Assembly (NCBI GenBank): GCA_947501555.1 | Contig: CANMWG010000001.1 | Span: 1,178,001 to 1,242,000, forward strand | DNA length: 64,000 nt | Direction of reading: 5' to 3' | Origin: an uncultured Paracoccaceae bacterium | Lineage (GTDB): Bacteria > Pseudomonadota > Alphaproteobacteria > Rhodobacterales > Rhodobacteraceae | Part shown: positions 44,172-52,500 of the stretch, one piece after another | Numbering within the stretch: the first letter of the stretch is position 1 | Layout of the letters: each line of letters starts with the position of its first letter | Notes under the pieces: model-generated | Seen by the model: the letters and a program-made list of their open reading frames with translations, nothing else | What the model was told of the DNA's origin: nothing | The model's database searches: none | Translations under genes and position numbers: made by a program

Positions 44172-45173
44172 CTAGTGAATTTCTGCGACAAGTTCGGCGG
44201 TCTGATCGCCCAACATGTCTTTATCAAGATGCTTGCCCTCACTCTCAGGGCCCTCCTTCCACTCAAGGTACGAGCGGTAGAAGAACGCGACGGCCTGCAA
44301 CAGCACCATGGCCGTGAAGGTCACCAGCAAGATCTTGAACAGGAAATAAGCGTTAAAGCCGTTTGGTGAGAAACCAATCGTTTCAATGTTCCAACGCAAC
44401 GCACGGGCTTTGCTCAACAAACGGTCCAACGTGTCAGATGCCGAAGGGTTGGGGACCACAAGGTGGCGCCACAGGAAGAACCAGCCATAAAGCCATGTGA
44501 TAATCGCGGCTGGCACCATCAGCACTAGCGACCCGACCATATCAATAACGCGCTTTGCCCGATAGCTGATCGCGGAATAGACAAGATCAACCCGCACATG
44601 GCCGCCTTGGACAAATGTGTATGAGGCACAAAGGCAAACGATGATCGCGTTGTAGAATTTCAGCTCTTCTGACCACCAGCTCACGTCCTTGGCAAAGGTG
44701 ACGCCAAAGCCCACGCCGATCTCAGAAACGGCAAAAACGCGCTGCATGAAGATGATCACAATTTGCTGCAAAACCATAAGCAAACCAGCCCAGGCAGCGG
44801 TGCGACCAACGATATTAGCAAACCGTTCAAGGCCACGCACGCAGCCCCACATGAAACGATTGTTGACGAAACCGATGACGGTAACGACAAGAAAGACAGT
44901 CAGTATGACAAAGAAGAACTCAACCGAGGCACCAAAGTAGATAAAGCGCATCAATGCTTCTTTGGCAGCATCTTCCATGGGGCCGTTGACTGTGGGCAAC
45001 CAGGCCAGCCAAGCACTTGGGGTCAGCAGAGCATCAGCAATGTTGTAAGGGGCTTCTAGCAAGTTGCCGGTTATGAACTGCCACCAACCATTGTCCTGAA
45101 ATCCATCCAGACAGCTGATTGTATCTTCCACGTTAGGACGGAAAAACCCACTGCATACTACGTCTTCTTCCAT
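44172..45173 (-). CDS. TRAP transporter small permease (DctQ type), enlarged
   Basis: About 333 residues with four membrane helices of the DctQ domain (the block GHVRVDLVYSAISYRAKRVIDM is the family core), plus an unusual extra N-terminal region of some 90 residues and an insertion of about 45 residues before the last helix. It is the partner of the DctM subunit. GGGGGGA 6 bases before ATG 45173 chooses this start over 45194. Confidence 0.88.
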   Translation of the reverse strand: MEEDVVCSGFFRPNVEDTISCLDGFQDNGWWQFITGNLLEAPYNIADALLTPSAWLAWLPTVNGPMEDAAKEALMRFIYFGASVEFFFVILTVFLVVTVIGFVNNRFMWGCVRGLERFANIVGRTAAWAGLLMVLQQIVIIFMQRVFAVSEIGVGFGVTFAKDVSWWSEELKFYNAIIVCLCASYTFVQGGHVRVDLVYSAISYRAKRVIDMVGSLVLMVPAAIITWLYGWFFLWRHLVVPNPSASDTLDRLLSKARALRWNIETIGFSPNGFNAYFLFKILLVTFTAMVLLQAVAFFYRSYLEWKEGPESEGKHLDKDMLGDQTAELVAEIH

Positions 45174-45228
45174 AGAAGTCCCCCCAAGCGTCATCTTCAG
45201 AATTTGGTGCCCACCCGACACCGATAGG

Positions 45229-45266
45229 TGCAAGGGCCCTCATGCGTGACGCATTGGGCCCTTGCA
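45229..45266 (-). promoter_or_regulatory. stable hairpin between TRAP genes P and Q
   Basis: TGCAAGGGCCC and GGGCCCTTGCA pair over 11 bases, and ATGCGT/ACGCAT extends the stem inside. It sits between the binding-protein stop and the small-permease start. Such hairpins protect the upstream mRNA and lower read-through, giving more binding protein than membrane subunits. Confidence 0.65.
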
Positions 45267-45304
45267 TTGATCTAGATCATCGCGGAATGATCCGGCTGCA
45301 GGCC

Positions 45305-46387
45305 TTAGCCCATCACGCGGTCACGCTGTGCACGGTACGCACCTTCGGACTGTGTGATCCAGCCAGAAGACGCCGCCATAGAGGCGTTGTAGCTGGCGCG
45401 CAGGCGATCATAGATGTCGTCGCCGGAATATTGATCCATCGTTTCGCGTGCAGCCACACCCATCGCATCCCAAACAGTGTCAGGGAATTCCAGAACCTTA
45501 ACACCACCAGCCTGCAAACGCTGCAGAGCGGCACCATTGTTGTCCATGAACTGGGCAAGGTTCCACTGGTGGGCTTCACCAGAAGCGACTTCAATGATCT
45601 TCTGATGCTCAGGTGACAAGCTGTCCCAAACGTCAAGGTTTGTGGCCAGCGAGAGAGCTGCACCTGGCTCGTGCATACCGGCTGTGTAGTAGAACTTGGT
45701 GATTTCCTGGAAACCGGCTTTTTCGTCAGCCCATGGGCCAATCCACTCGGTCCCATCGATGGCACCAGAGGCCAGCGCCTGGTACACTTCTGCACCTGGA
45801 AGGTTCTGAACAGAGGCACCCATACGGCCCAGCGCTTCGCCGCCAAGACCAGGCATGCGGAACTTGAGACCTTGGAAGTCTTCTGGACCTGCGATTTCCT
45901 TGGCAAACCAGCCACCAGCTTGTGGGCCTGTGTTGCCGGCAAGGAAGGATTTCAGACCAAAGATCGAGCCAAGCTCGTCGTGGAAGCCACGGCCTTCGCC
46001 CTGATAGTACCAGTTGCAAATCTCTTGCGGCGTCATGCCAAATGGCACAGACGTAAAGAACGCATAGCCTGGGTGCTGACCAACAAAGTAATAGTCTGCA
46101 CCGTGGTACATATCGGCCTGACCAGAGGTCACAGCGTCAAACACTTCAAACGCACCAACCAATTCGCCAGCGGCTTTCAGATCAATAGTCAAAGACCCGC
46201 CGGACATAGCTGTAATCGTATCAGCAGCACGCTGTGCAGCATCATGCACACCAGCAAGGCCGCGCCCCCAAGTTGTAACAAGTGTCAGCGTGCGGTTGCC
46301 CTGTGCGTAAGCAGGTGCAGCCAGTGTGGTTGCCGCAGCTGCGGTACCACCAAGCGCTGATTTCTTCAAAAACGAACGACGATCCAT
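45305..46387 (-). CDS. TRAP substrate-binding protein, TakP-like
   Basis: About 360 residues. The Tat signal peptide is MDRRSFLKKSALGG, ending near PAYAQ. The TakP-type motifs are YYFVGQHPGYAFFTSVPFGM, NTGPQAGGWFAKE (substrate carboxylate region) and DGTEWIGPWADEKAGF. The closest described family binds alpha-keto acids and sodium in Rhodobacter; the true substrate here is unknown. GGAGG is 8 bases from ATG 46387. It is the first gene of the P-Q-M operon. Confidence 0.9.
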   Translation of the reverse strand: MDRRSFLKKSALGGTAAAATTLAAPAYAQGNRTLTLVTTWGRGLAGVHDAAQRAADTITAMSGGSLTIDLKAAGELVGAFEVFDAVTSGQADMYHGADYYFVGQHPGYAFFTSVPFGMTPQEICNWYYQGEGRGFHDELGSIFGLKSFLAGNTGPQAGGWFAKEIAGPEDFQGLKFRMPGLGGEALGRMGASVQNLPGAEVYQALASGAIDGTEWIGPWADEKAGFQEITKFYYTAGMHEPGAALSLATNLDVWDSLSPEHQKIIEVASGEAHQWNLAQFMDNNGAALQRLQAGGVKVLEFPDTVWDAMGVAARETMDQYSGDDIYDRLRASYNASMAASSGWITQSEGAYRAQRDRVMG

Positions 46388-46486
46388 GTAAGTATCCTCC
46401 CAGTTGTAACTCTTCATTGCCGCGCCCAAAGGGCCGCAATGTCGGATTTCGTGCGGGCACACTAGCGCGGTGAAACAAAAGGTAAA

Positions 46487-46510
46487 ATACGTAGTACTGC
46501 GTAGTACGCG
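46487..46510. promoter_or_regulatory. tandem candidate NarL/LuxR-type sites
   Basis: CGTAGTAC occurs at 46490-46497 and 46500-46507, exactly one helical turn apart, and GCGTA/TACGC at 46499-46509 is a perfect palindrome around one G. This is the divergent TRAP/kinase intergenic region, so the response regulator at 48062 is the obvious candidate to bind. Confidence 0.6.
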
Positions 46511-46631
46511 CGAATTTGCCTAAAATATGACCGGAAAAAATACGGATATAGGCGTCAACAGCCTGAAATCCCGATCACGCGCCAAACCAAGTTATTTGAT
46601 TCGGAAGCGATTCCCGCGTAACGATCAGACC

Positions 46632-48065
46632 ATGAACGGACCGCTGTCACGCCTACGAGATTGGATAAGCATCAGCTACGGACAGAAAGTCTTTCTTCTG
46701 GCCACCTTGCCTCTTATCGTCGCGGTTTTCCTGATTTTTTTGGTCGTCACGACGCAATCGCGACAATTGGCCGAGCGCGAAATCCAAGCGCTTGAGGCGC
46801 AGTTGATCGCAACCAAACGTGCGGAACTGAAGAATTACCTGTCGATTGCGCGGACGGCGGTCATAAACACCTACGGGCGGGCAGCGCCAGACGATGACGA
46901 TGCCAAGCTGGCTGTGAGCCGCGAACTGGCCGCAATGCTTTATGGGCAGGACGGATACTTCTTTGTCTTCGACTATGACGGGACGAACCTCGTGGCACCA
47001 AGGCAGACCTATCTGATCGGCAAGAATTGGACCGGGATGGAAGACCTCAACGGCACCCCCATCACCGATGAGCTGATCCGGATCGCGCGGACAGGCGGCG
47101 GATACCACAGCTTTGATTGGCCCAAACCCTCAACGGGTGCGACAGAACGGATGATCGTCTACGTGAACGGGCTGCAAGACTGGCGATGGGCAATTGGCAC
47201 GGGCGTGTTCATCGACGACATTCTTGAAAACGTGGCCGTCGCGCGGGCAGACGTGGAAACACGTATCAGAACAACGTCCTACTATATGGTTGCAATTGCG
47301 GTGGCCGCACTTCTTGGGGTGTTCATGACAGGGATGGTCATTACGATCCGGGAACGGCGACTGGCCGATGCCAAGCTGAAACAGCTGGCCCAACGGATCA
47401 TCGACACACAAGAAGAAGAACGCGGGCGGGTGGCACGCGAACTGCACGATGGGATCAGCCAAATGCTGGTTGGGGTGCGCTATGCGCTGGAACTCACGCG
47501 GCGCAAACTCAGCCATGACCCGGCATCGACAACTAGCCTGAACAAAGGGATCGATGGGCTTGGGTCCACCATCCAAGAGGTACGACGGATCAGCCGCGAC
47601 CTGCGGCCGGGCGTTCTGGATGACCTTGGGCTTGGACCCGCTCTTCAGGCGCTCACAGATGATTTCAGCGCACGCACAGGGATCGAAACAAGCTTTGAAA
47701 CCGTGGTCTTCCGGAACCGGCTGGATCAGGAAGCACGGATCGCACTCTACCGGGTCGCACAAGAGGCGCTGACCAATATCGAAAGGCACGCACAGGCCAA
47801 ATCGGTGTTTATGGCGCTAAAAGGACACCGGACCGGAGCCATGTTGCGCATTACGGACAACGGGGTGGGCATGGTCTGGCCACGCCCTTCACGGCGACAC
47901 ACGAGCGGGTTAGGACTGCGGAACATGCAAGAACGGATCGAGCAACTTGATGGGACACTGCGTATCCTCTCCGCCCGCACAGGCAAAACAGGTACAGTGA
48001 TTGAAGCCCATGTACCACTAACGCATATGCTCAGCCCACAGAAAAACGCAAAGGAAAGCGCATGA
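46632..48065 (+). CDS. Cache-domain sensor histidine kinase (HisKA_3 family)
   Basis: About 477 residues. One membrane helix (KVFLLATLPLIVAVFLIFLV) is followed by a periplasmic Cache-like domain (about 50-210; YFFVFDYDGTNLVAPR, DWRWAIGTGVFIDDIL), a second helix, HisKA_3 with the phosphorylated His in EERGRVARELHDGISQML, and HATPase (NIERHAQAK, DNGVGM, GLGLRNMQERIEQL). It probably senses a ligand such as the substrate of the TRAP system. The start is uncertain; the frame also opens at 46527. Confidence 0.9.
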   Translation: MNGPLSRLRDWISISYGQKVFLLATLPLIVAVFLIFLVVTTQSRQLAEREIQALEAQLIATKRAELKNYLSIARTAVINTYGRAAPDDDDAKLAVSRELAAMLYGQDGYFFVFDYDGTNLVAPRQTYLIGKNWTGMEDLNGTPITDELIRIARTGGGYHSFDWPKPSTGATERMIVYVNGLQDWRWAIGTGVFIDDILENVAVARADVETRIRTTSYYMVAIAVAALLGVFMTGMVITIRERRLADAKLKQLAQRIIDTQEEERGRVARELHDGISQMLVGVRYALELTRRKLSHDPASTTSLNKGIDGLGSTIQEVRRISRDLRPGVLDDLGLGPALQALTDDFSARTGIETSFETVVFRNRLDQEARIALYRVAQEALTNIERHAQAKSVFMALKGHRTGAMLRITDNGVGMVWPRPSRRHTSGLGLRNMQERIEQLDGTLRILSARTGKTGTVIEAHVPLTHMLSPQKNAKESA

Positions 48066-48694
48066 AGACCCGCGTTCTGATCGTCGATGACCACCCAATG
48101 GTAACCGAAGGAATCCAGGCGATCCTTGAAAGCTACGACGACATCGTGGTTGTCGGCACGCTGTGCAGCGGGCAAGAGGCGGTGGACCGGGTGAATGAAC
48201 TGGCCCCCGATGTGATCTTGCTTGATCTGAACATGCCGGGGCTGTCAGGACTAAACGCAACCGAAATGATCCTCGAAGTTCGGCCCGATACCCGCATCCT
48301 GATCCTGTCGATGCATGACAGTCCGGAATATATCTCAACCGCGCTGAACCATGGGGCGCGGGGGTACATTCTGAAAGATGTGCCAACTGATGAGATCAAG
48401 ACAGCCATCGAAACCGTCATGGCTGGCGAAGAATACATGTGTACGGGGGCCAAAGGGGCGCTGATGCCAAAAATCAGCGACGGGCGCGAGGCACTGACCA
48501 CCCGCGAACAGACAATCCTTCTGGAACTGGCACAAGGACAGTCAAACAAAGATGTGGCGAACACGCTCAACATCTCGGTGCGCACAGTTGAGACGCACCG
48601 CAAGAATATAAAACGCAAACTCGGGATCAGCTCAACCGCAGGTCTGACCCGCTACGCGATGGAGCACGGGGTACTGCAAGGGACCGGGATTTAA
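48062..48694 (+). CDS. LuxR/NarL-family response regulator
   Basis: 210 residues: receiver domain with DDHPMVTEGIQ and the phospho-Asp in ILLDLNMPGLSG, then a LuxR helix-turn-helix (LTTREQTILLELAQGQSNKD, LNISVRTVETHRKNIKRKL). It overlaps the kinase gene by 4 bases (ATGA) and is its partner. Likely controls the divergent TRAP operon. Confidence 0.95.
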   Translation: MKTRVLIVDDHPMVTEGIQAILESYDDIVVVGTLCSGQEAVDRVNELAPDVILLDLNMPGLSGLNATEMILEVRPDTRILILSMHDSPEYISTALNHGARGYILKDVPTDEIKTAIETVMAGEEYMCTGAKGALMPKISDGREALTTREQTILLELAQGQSNKDVANTLNISVRTVETHRKNIKRKLGISSTAGLTRYAMEHGVLQGTGI

Positions 48695-48700
48695 GGGCAT

Positions 48701-48913
48701 CTAGGGGAAGCGGATATGCGCATCAAGTTCTTGATGCATTGAAGCACTGCGATCACACCAAAGGTCAAACCCTGCAGGCATGTCTACCCCGATCCGAACA
48801 TCTGTCTCTTTGTGGCCAATTTCTGCTGTGTGGGGCTTTCCGAACCATCGCCGATCAATCGTAAATGGCTGGTTTGATGTAATGCGATAGATGAGATGCG
48901 GCGGGGTGCGATG
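48701..48913 (-). pseudogene. orphan open frame without start codon
   Basis: About 70 codons ending at a TAG (48701-48703) read HRTPPHLIYRITSNQPFTID and later GVDMPAGFDLWCDRSASMHQ on the minus strand, with natural-looking residue composition but no start codon. It may be the 3' remnant of a deleted gene. No family recognised. It lies in the 245-base gap between the regulator and the Hint gene. Confidence 0.35.
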
Positions 48914-48939
48914 CTTTAATAAGAAGATAGACCCGTGAG

Positions 48940-50097
48940 CTAAGCCAACTGAAATAGCTTCTCGTTTTTAACATGTCGGTCTACCAGTGCAGACTGTCTT
49001 TTGCCGCGAGGAATATAGGCTGCCGGCTGAGGCAAAAACTTAGGGTCCAAAATTTCCGGAAAAAGCGCTCTAATTTCCTGCACAGCTTCAGGGCCAACCG
49101 CCTTAATTGCCTCTGGACCAGCAAACAGGCTCTCAGACAACGCCAAATCAGCGTAAATAATTTCGTGTTGATCGAAAAGAATGTGGAAATAGGTCACCGT
49201 ATCCAGCCTGTCTTGTACGCAGATACCTGGAACCTTTGTCAATCGATGTGCAGCGACCAAGACAACGTCTTCATCAAACATGCGTTTCGCAATTTGCGAT
49301 GATACGAGCATTCTATGTTGACGAGACACTCTTAGGTCGTTTGCAGGTATACCGTTACCCAATGCGTCTTTCGGAATAAGGACCGGGCGCAGCTTGGGAT
49401 TCAACATCAAATCCTGTCTGCTCAATTTACGTTTTCCAATCCAGCGAACCTTTTGCGGTCCATGCTGCAAAGTCATCACCTCGTCGCCAATAGATAAATC
49501 CTCTATCAAACAGCTACCGCCAGCCGTAGTAATTCTTGTCCCTGCGCAAAAACAAGGCACAATTGCGTCTCCAGGCGTTCTTGGGCCGGAAACGTTTGCT
49601 CCGGTATAGTCAAATTGAACGGAGTTTCCGCTAGTAACTGTACCGTAAGCGGTGCCCGAAACTGCACCATCAGCGGCGCCGCCAGATAGCGTTTCAACAC
49701 CGTTAGACCCGATGCCAACGATTTCCACGGCTCCAGTTGATGTGTTGGTTAAGGTGACGTAGTTGGCTTCGTCTGCCGGGTTGCTGTCGGTTGCGTTAAT
49801 CAACTTGCCGTTGGCGGCCGTGGAGGTAATCGTATAAATTGTGTACCCGGGATTGTCCGGGTCAGGAACCGCAGTAATAGCGGCGTTGTTTAGTGTAACT
49901 TCGGCCCCAGACACGCCGGAGGCCTGAATGTTGTCCCCAGTATCGTCCATCAAAGCGCCGTCAGTACCATAGAAGGACACAACGAAATCAGCAGGGTCTT
50001 CTCCGGGCGCCAGAGTGATTTCGACAAATTCGTAGGTAGAAGGATCAGATGTATTAATATCGCCGGTTCGATAGTGAACTTCTGAGAAAAACGCCAT
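48940..50097 (-). CDS. Hint-domain protein (paralogue of 11286-12488)
   Basis: 385 residues, no classical signal peptide. The N-terminal 170 residues (MAFFSEVHYRTGDINTSDPS, YEFVEITLAPGEDP) look like a lamin-tail-type beta-sandwich. The Hint_2 domain starts at C182/C184 (PCFCAGTRITTAGG) with SRQHRMLVSS (258-267) and FDQHEIIYAD (308-317). It shares most Hint-core motifs with the first copy, though the N-terminal regions differ. Probably secreted without Sec; self-cleavage unproven. ATG 50097 is 10 bases from an AAGAAGGA site. Confidence 0.85.
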   Translation of the reverse strand: MAFFSEVHYRTGDINTSDPSTYEFVEITLAPGEDPADFVVSFYGTDGALMDDTGDNIQASGVSGAEVTLNNAAITAVPDPDNPGYTIYTITSTAANGKLINATDSNPADEANYVTLTNTSTGAVEIVGIGSNGVETLSGGAADGAVSGTAYGTVTSGNSVQFDYTGANVSGPRTPGDAIVPCFCAGTRITTAGGSCLIEDLSIGDEVMTLQHGPQKVRWIGKRKLSRQDLMLNPKLRPVLIPKDALGNGIPANDLRVSRQHRMLVSSQIAKRMFDEDVVLVAAHRLTKVPGICVQDRLDTVTYFHILFDQHEIIYADLALSESLFAGPEAIKAVGPEAVQEIRALFPEILDPKFLPQPAAYIPRGKRQSALVDRHVKNEKLFQLA

Positions 50098-50448
50098 CTT
50101 ACAAGATTCCTTCTTTGATAGTGCGACACAACTTAAATATCTGGACTGGTCTGACATGTCCACTTGACCCCACAATATCCTTCATCGCTGAGATGGGTCT
50201 ATTTGGGCCGCCGCCGCGCACGCCTTTCGTACGTGGTGCAACATCTGCTTCATCGGACTCGGTCCAGTCATTCACGACATTGCCCCGTAAGATCGGTCCG
50301 GCCAAATCTAGGGATCAGACCCATCTGACATTTACCAACTTGCCATAAACGCACGATCACAAAATATTTGATCCAGCCTCGGGTGGTTGCGGCAGCGACG
50401 TGACACCCCTAACTGTCGGCCATACACACTCATAGCCGGAGCCTCCTA
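50098..50448. other. 351-base intergenic region with possible IS remnant
   Basis: Between the divergent Hint and GST genes. It holds a weak minus-strand frame (50099-50305) that I do not accept. Most of it is a 142-base segment with inverted ends (see 50189-50330). Confidence 0.55.
50189..50330. mobile_element. possible IS3-type miniature remnant
   Basis: TGAGATGGGTCT on one side and AGACCCATCTGACA on the other share the 10-bp inverted repeat AGATGGGTCT with TG/CA termini, and ATTTGG-CCG is repeated in inverted order inside. No transposase or target duplication is seen. Low certainty. Confidence 0.3.
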
Positions 50449-51321
50449 ATGACCGACACGCCTGAATACACACCCCCCAAAGTCTGGACTTGGGACGCTG
50501 AGAGCGGCGGCAAGTTCGCCAGCATCAACCGGCCGATCGCTGGTCCCACACATGACAAAGAGTTGCCCGTGGGCAAGCACCCCCTGCAGTTACACTCATT
50601 GGCGACACCCAATGGCGTCAAAGTCACCGTCATGCTCGAAGAACTGCTCGCGGCCGGGCATGACGCAGAATATGACGCATGGCTGATCGACATCCAGGAA
50701 GGCGATCAGTTCGGCAGCGGCTTTGTGGACATCAACCCCAATTCCAAGATCCCTGCCCTGTTTGACAAGGACACCGGATCACGTGTCTTTGAAAGCGGTG
50801 CTATCTTGCTCTATCTGGCCGAAAAGTTCGGAGCCTTCCTGCCAACGGACCCCAGAGGGCGGACCGAAACGCTCAATTGGTTGTTCTGGCTGCAAGGGTC
50901 CGCGCCATACTTGGGCGGTGGGTTTGGACATTTCTACGCCTATGCGCCCGAAAAATTTGAATACCCGATCAACAGGTTCGCGATGGAGACCAAGCGACAA
51001 CTCGATGTGCTTGAACGGCGACTGGCCGAAGTGCCCTACTTGGGCGGCGACACCTACTCAATCGCCGATATTGCAACCGCACCTTGGTACGGCGCGGTCG
51101 TCAAAGGGTTGATCTACGATGCCGCTGAATTCCTTGACGTAGGGTCATATACGCATGTGAACCAATGGGCGGATACGGTGATGCTGCGGCCTGCGTACCT
51201 CCGGGGCAAGATGGTCAACCGGGCATGGGGTGACGATTCGGGGCAGCTGCGCGAACGGCACGACGCGGGTGACTTCGATACGCAGACTTGGGACAAGATC
51301 AAACCCGAAAACGCGGACTAA
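50449..51321 (+). CDS. yghU: glutathione S-transferase, YghU-type
   Basis: 290 residues. The N-terminal extension and thioredoxin fold include LHSLATPNGVKVTVMLEEL and NPNSKIPALFD with the GSH-site pair ESGAILLYLAEK. The C-terminal helical domain has YSIADIATAPWYG. YghU/YfcG relatives have disulfide reductase activity using two glutathione molecules. Standard length. Confidence 0.9.
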   Translation: MTDTPEYTPPKVWTWDAESGGKFASINRPIAGPTHDKELPVGKHPLQLHSLATPNGVKVTVMLEELLAAGHDAEYDAWLIDIQEGDQFGSGFVDINPNSKIPALFDKDTGSRVFESGAILLYLAEKFGAFLPTDPRGRTETLNWLFWLQGSAPYLGGGFGHFYAYAPEKFEYPINRFAMETKRQLDVLERRLAEVPYLGGDTYSIADIATAPWYGAVVKGLIYDAAEFLDVGSYTHVNQWADTVMLRPAYLRGKMVNRAWGDDSGQLRERHDAGDFDTQTWDKIKPENAD

Positions 51322-51353
51322 GGGCGCCCGTTTAAACATCTAAAATCACAGCA

Positions 51354-51376
51354 TAATCCCGGCTTTGCTCCGGGAT
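51354..51376 (+). terminator. hairpin after yghU
   Basis: AATCCCGG pairs with CCGGGATT around a 7-base loop, about 30 bases past the stop. No T-run; probably ends or shields the transcript. Confidence 0.5.
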
Positions 51377-51567
51377 TGTGCACGTCCATTCTTCGCCGCG
51401 GCGCTTTTTCGCCGATCATTGTCTCTGCGACAAATTGTACTTTTTCAGAACCATCAATTGCGCGAAACTTATACGTGTGAGGGCCAGTGATACAGTTCCC
51501 CCTGTGTTGCAATTAATGAAACTAGGTCTGCGGGGAGGCGGATCCAAACGAAACGAGACGGGTCCAT

Positions 51568-52212
51568 ATGCAATTGACCGAAGTAATCACCGCATTAACC
51601 AGCGAACCAGATCAAATGATGCGCGCGGTTCTCCGAGTTTTCCACTTTGTCGGCCTGACGCTTGGGCTGGGTGCAGCCACCCTGCTTGACCTGATGATCA
51701 TCCGATTCTTCCTCGGGCGACCGATGACAGAGCAAAGTGTTGAAGTCTTTGAATTCCTCTCAAGCCTTGTGTCAGTCGGATTGAAGCTGCTTTGGGTTAC
51801 CGGCTTTGGGTTCCTCTTCTACTATTGGCTGCATGAGCCTGTGAAACTCGGGAATGAAAAAGTATGGGCCAAGATGGTCATCGTTGGCATCCTGACAATC
51901 AACGGTATTTTCATCCACAAGACGGTCCTTCCTTTCATGAGCGGGCAAATCGGCCTGACGATGCTGCAGGGTGTCAGCCTTCGCAAGAAATTCTGGTTCG
52001 TCACGACAGGCATGATTTCCTTCGTGTCTTGGTATGGACCCTTGGTCATCGCCAATGTGCCGCAACTTAATTTCCAGGTGCCGATGGTACAAATTCTGAT
52101 TGTTTACGCCCTTGTGCTGGCCTGCGTTATGGTAGTGGCGCATCTGGTGCTCTTCGGCAGCGAAATCGCAAACGCAAGCCGGAACTGGCTTTACCGGCAA
52201 CGCAGTATCTAA
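51568..52212 (+). CDS. hypothetical polytopic membrane protein
   Basis: 214 residues with about six membrane helices (LRVFHFVGLTLGLGAATLLD, SVGLKLLWVTGFGFLFYYWL, FWFVTTGMISFVSWYGPLVI and others). A histidine in the first helix and several conserved glycines suggest heme or quinone contact, but no firm family is visible. Alone in its strand segment, followed by a perfect hairpin. Confidence 0.65.
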   Translation: MQLTEVITALTSEPDQMMRAVLRVFHFVGLTLGLGAATLLDLMIIRFFLGRPMTEQSVEVFEFLSSLVSVGLKLLWVTGFGFLFYYWLHEPVKLGNEKVWAKMVIVGILTINGIFIHKTVLPFMSGQIGLTMLQGVSLRKKFWFVTTGMISFVSWYGPLVIANVPQLNFQVPMVQILIVYALVLACVMVVAHLVLFGSEIANASRNWLYRQRSI

Positions 52213-52220
52213 AGGACCCG

Positions 52221-52246
52221 TTTCGCGCCAGTTTACTGGCGCGAAA
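52221..52246 (+). terminator. hairpin after the membrane protein gene
   Basis: TTTCGCGCCAG and CTGGCGCGAAA pair exactly over 11 bases around TTTA, 9 bases past the stop codon. Confidence 0.65.
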
Positions 52247-52309
52247 ACCTCCCGCGGAAAGAAAGTTGCAAAAAGTCGTCCCAAAACGACACTTTCTCCA
52301 CATAAGCGG

Positions 52310-52338
52310 TTGACCCTCCAAAACCGGACCATTAGTGT
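52310..52338 (+). promoter_or_regulatory. candidate ilv promoter
   Basis: TTGACC (52310-52315), 17 bases, TAGTGT (52333-52338), upstream of the leader peptide at 52361. Confidence 0.5.
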
Positions 52339-52360
52339 CGTCGCACGCAAAGGAACTCCG

Positions 52361-52408
52361 ATGAACAACGTCGTACTAATTGTGGATGAAACGCGCATGG
52401 GCCGGTAA
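52361..52408 (+). CDS. ilv leader peptide
   Basis: A 15-residue leader reading MNNVVLIVDETRMGR with three Val, one Leu and one Ile codon in a run of five (VVLIV), behind an AAAGGA ribosome site. Starvation for branched-chain amino acids would stall the ribosome on these codons and alter the downstream hairpin choice. Too short for routine gene finders. Confidence 0.85.
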   Translation: MNNVVLIVDETRMGR

Positions 52409-52461
52409 CGGTAAGTTCCATAACGATCCCATGCGCCCCCGACATCCTCGGGGGTTTTTTT
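52393..52461 (+). terminator. ilv attenuator: antiterminator and terminator
   Basis: The terminator is CCCCCGA (52436-52442) with TCGGGGG (52448-52454), then seven T. GCGCATGGG (52393-52401, inside the leader frame) can instead pair with CCCATGCGC (52428-52436), next to and one base into the terminator's left arm. A stalled ribosome leaves GCGCATGGG free; a ribosome at the stop codon covers it. Confidence 0.8.
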
Positions 52462-52500
52462 GTGACTGAACGAAACATATACGCGAAGGACGCGAAGCAA

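Noticed and set aside
50099-50305. 68-codon minus-strand frame as a transposase fragment
   Set aside because: The residues do not resemble any transposase I know, and the frame spans one end of the possible remnant.
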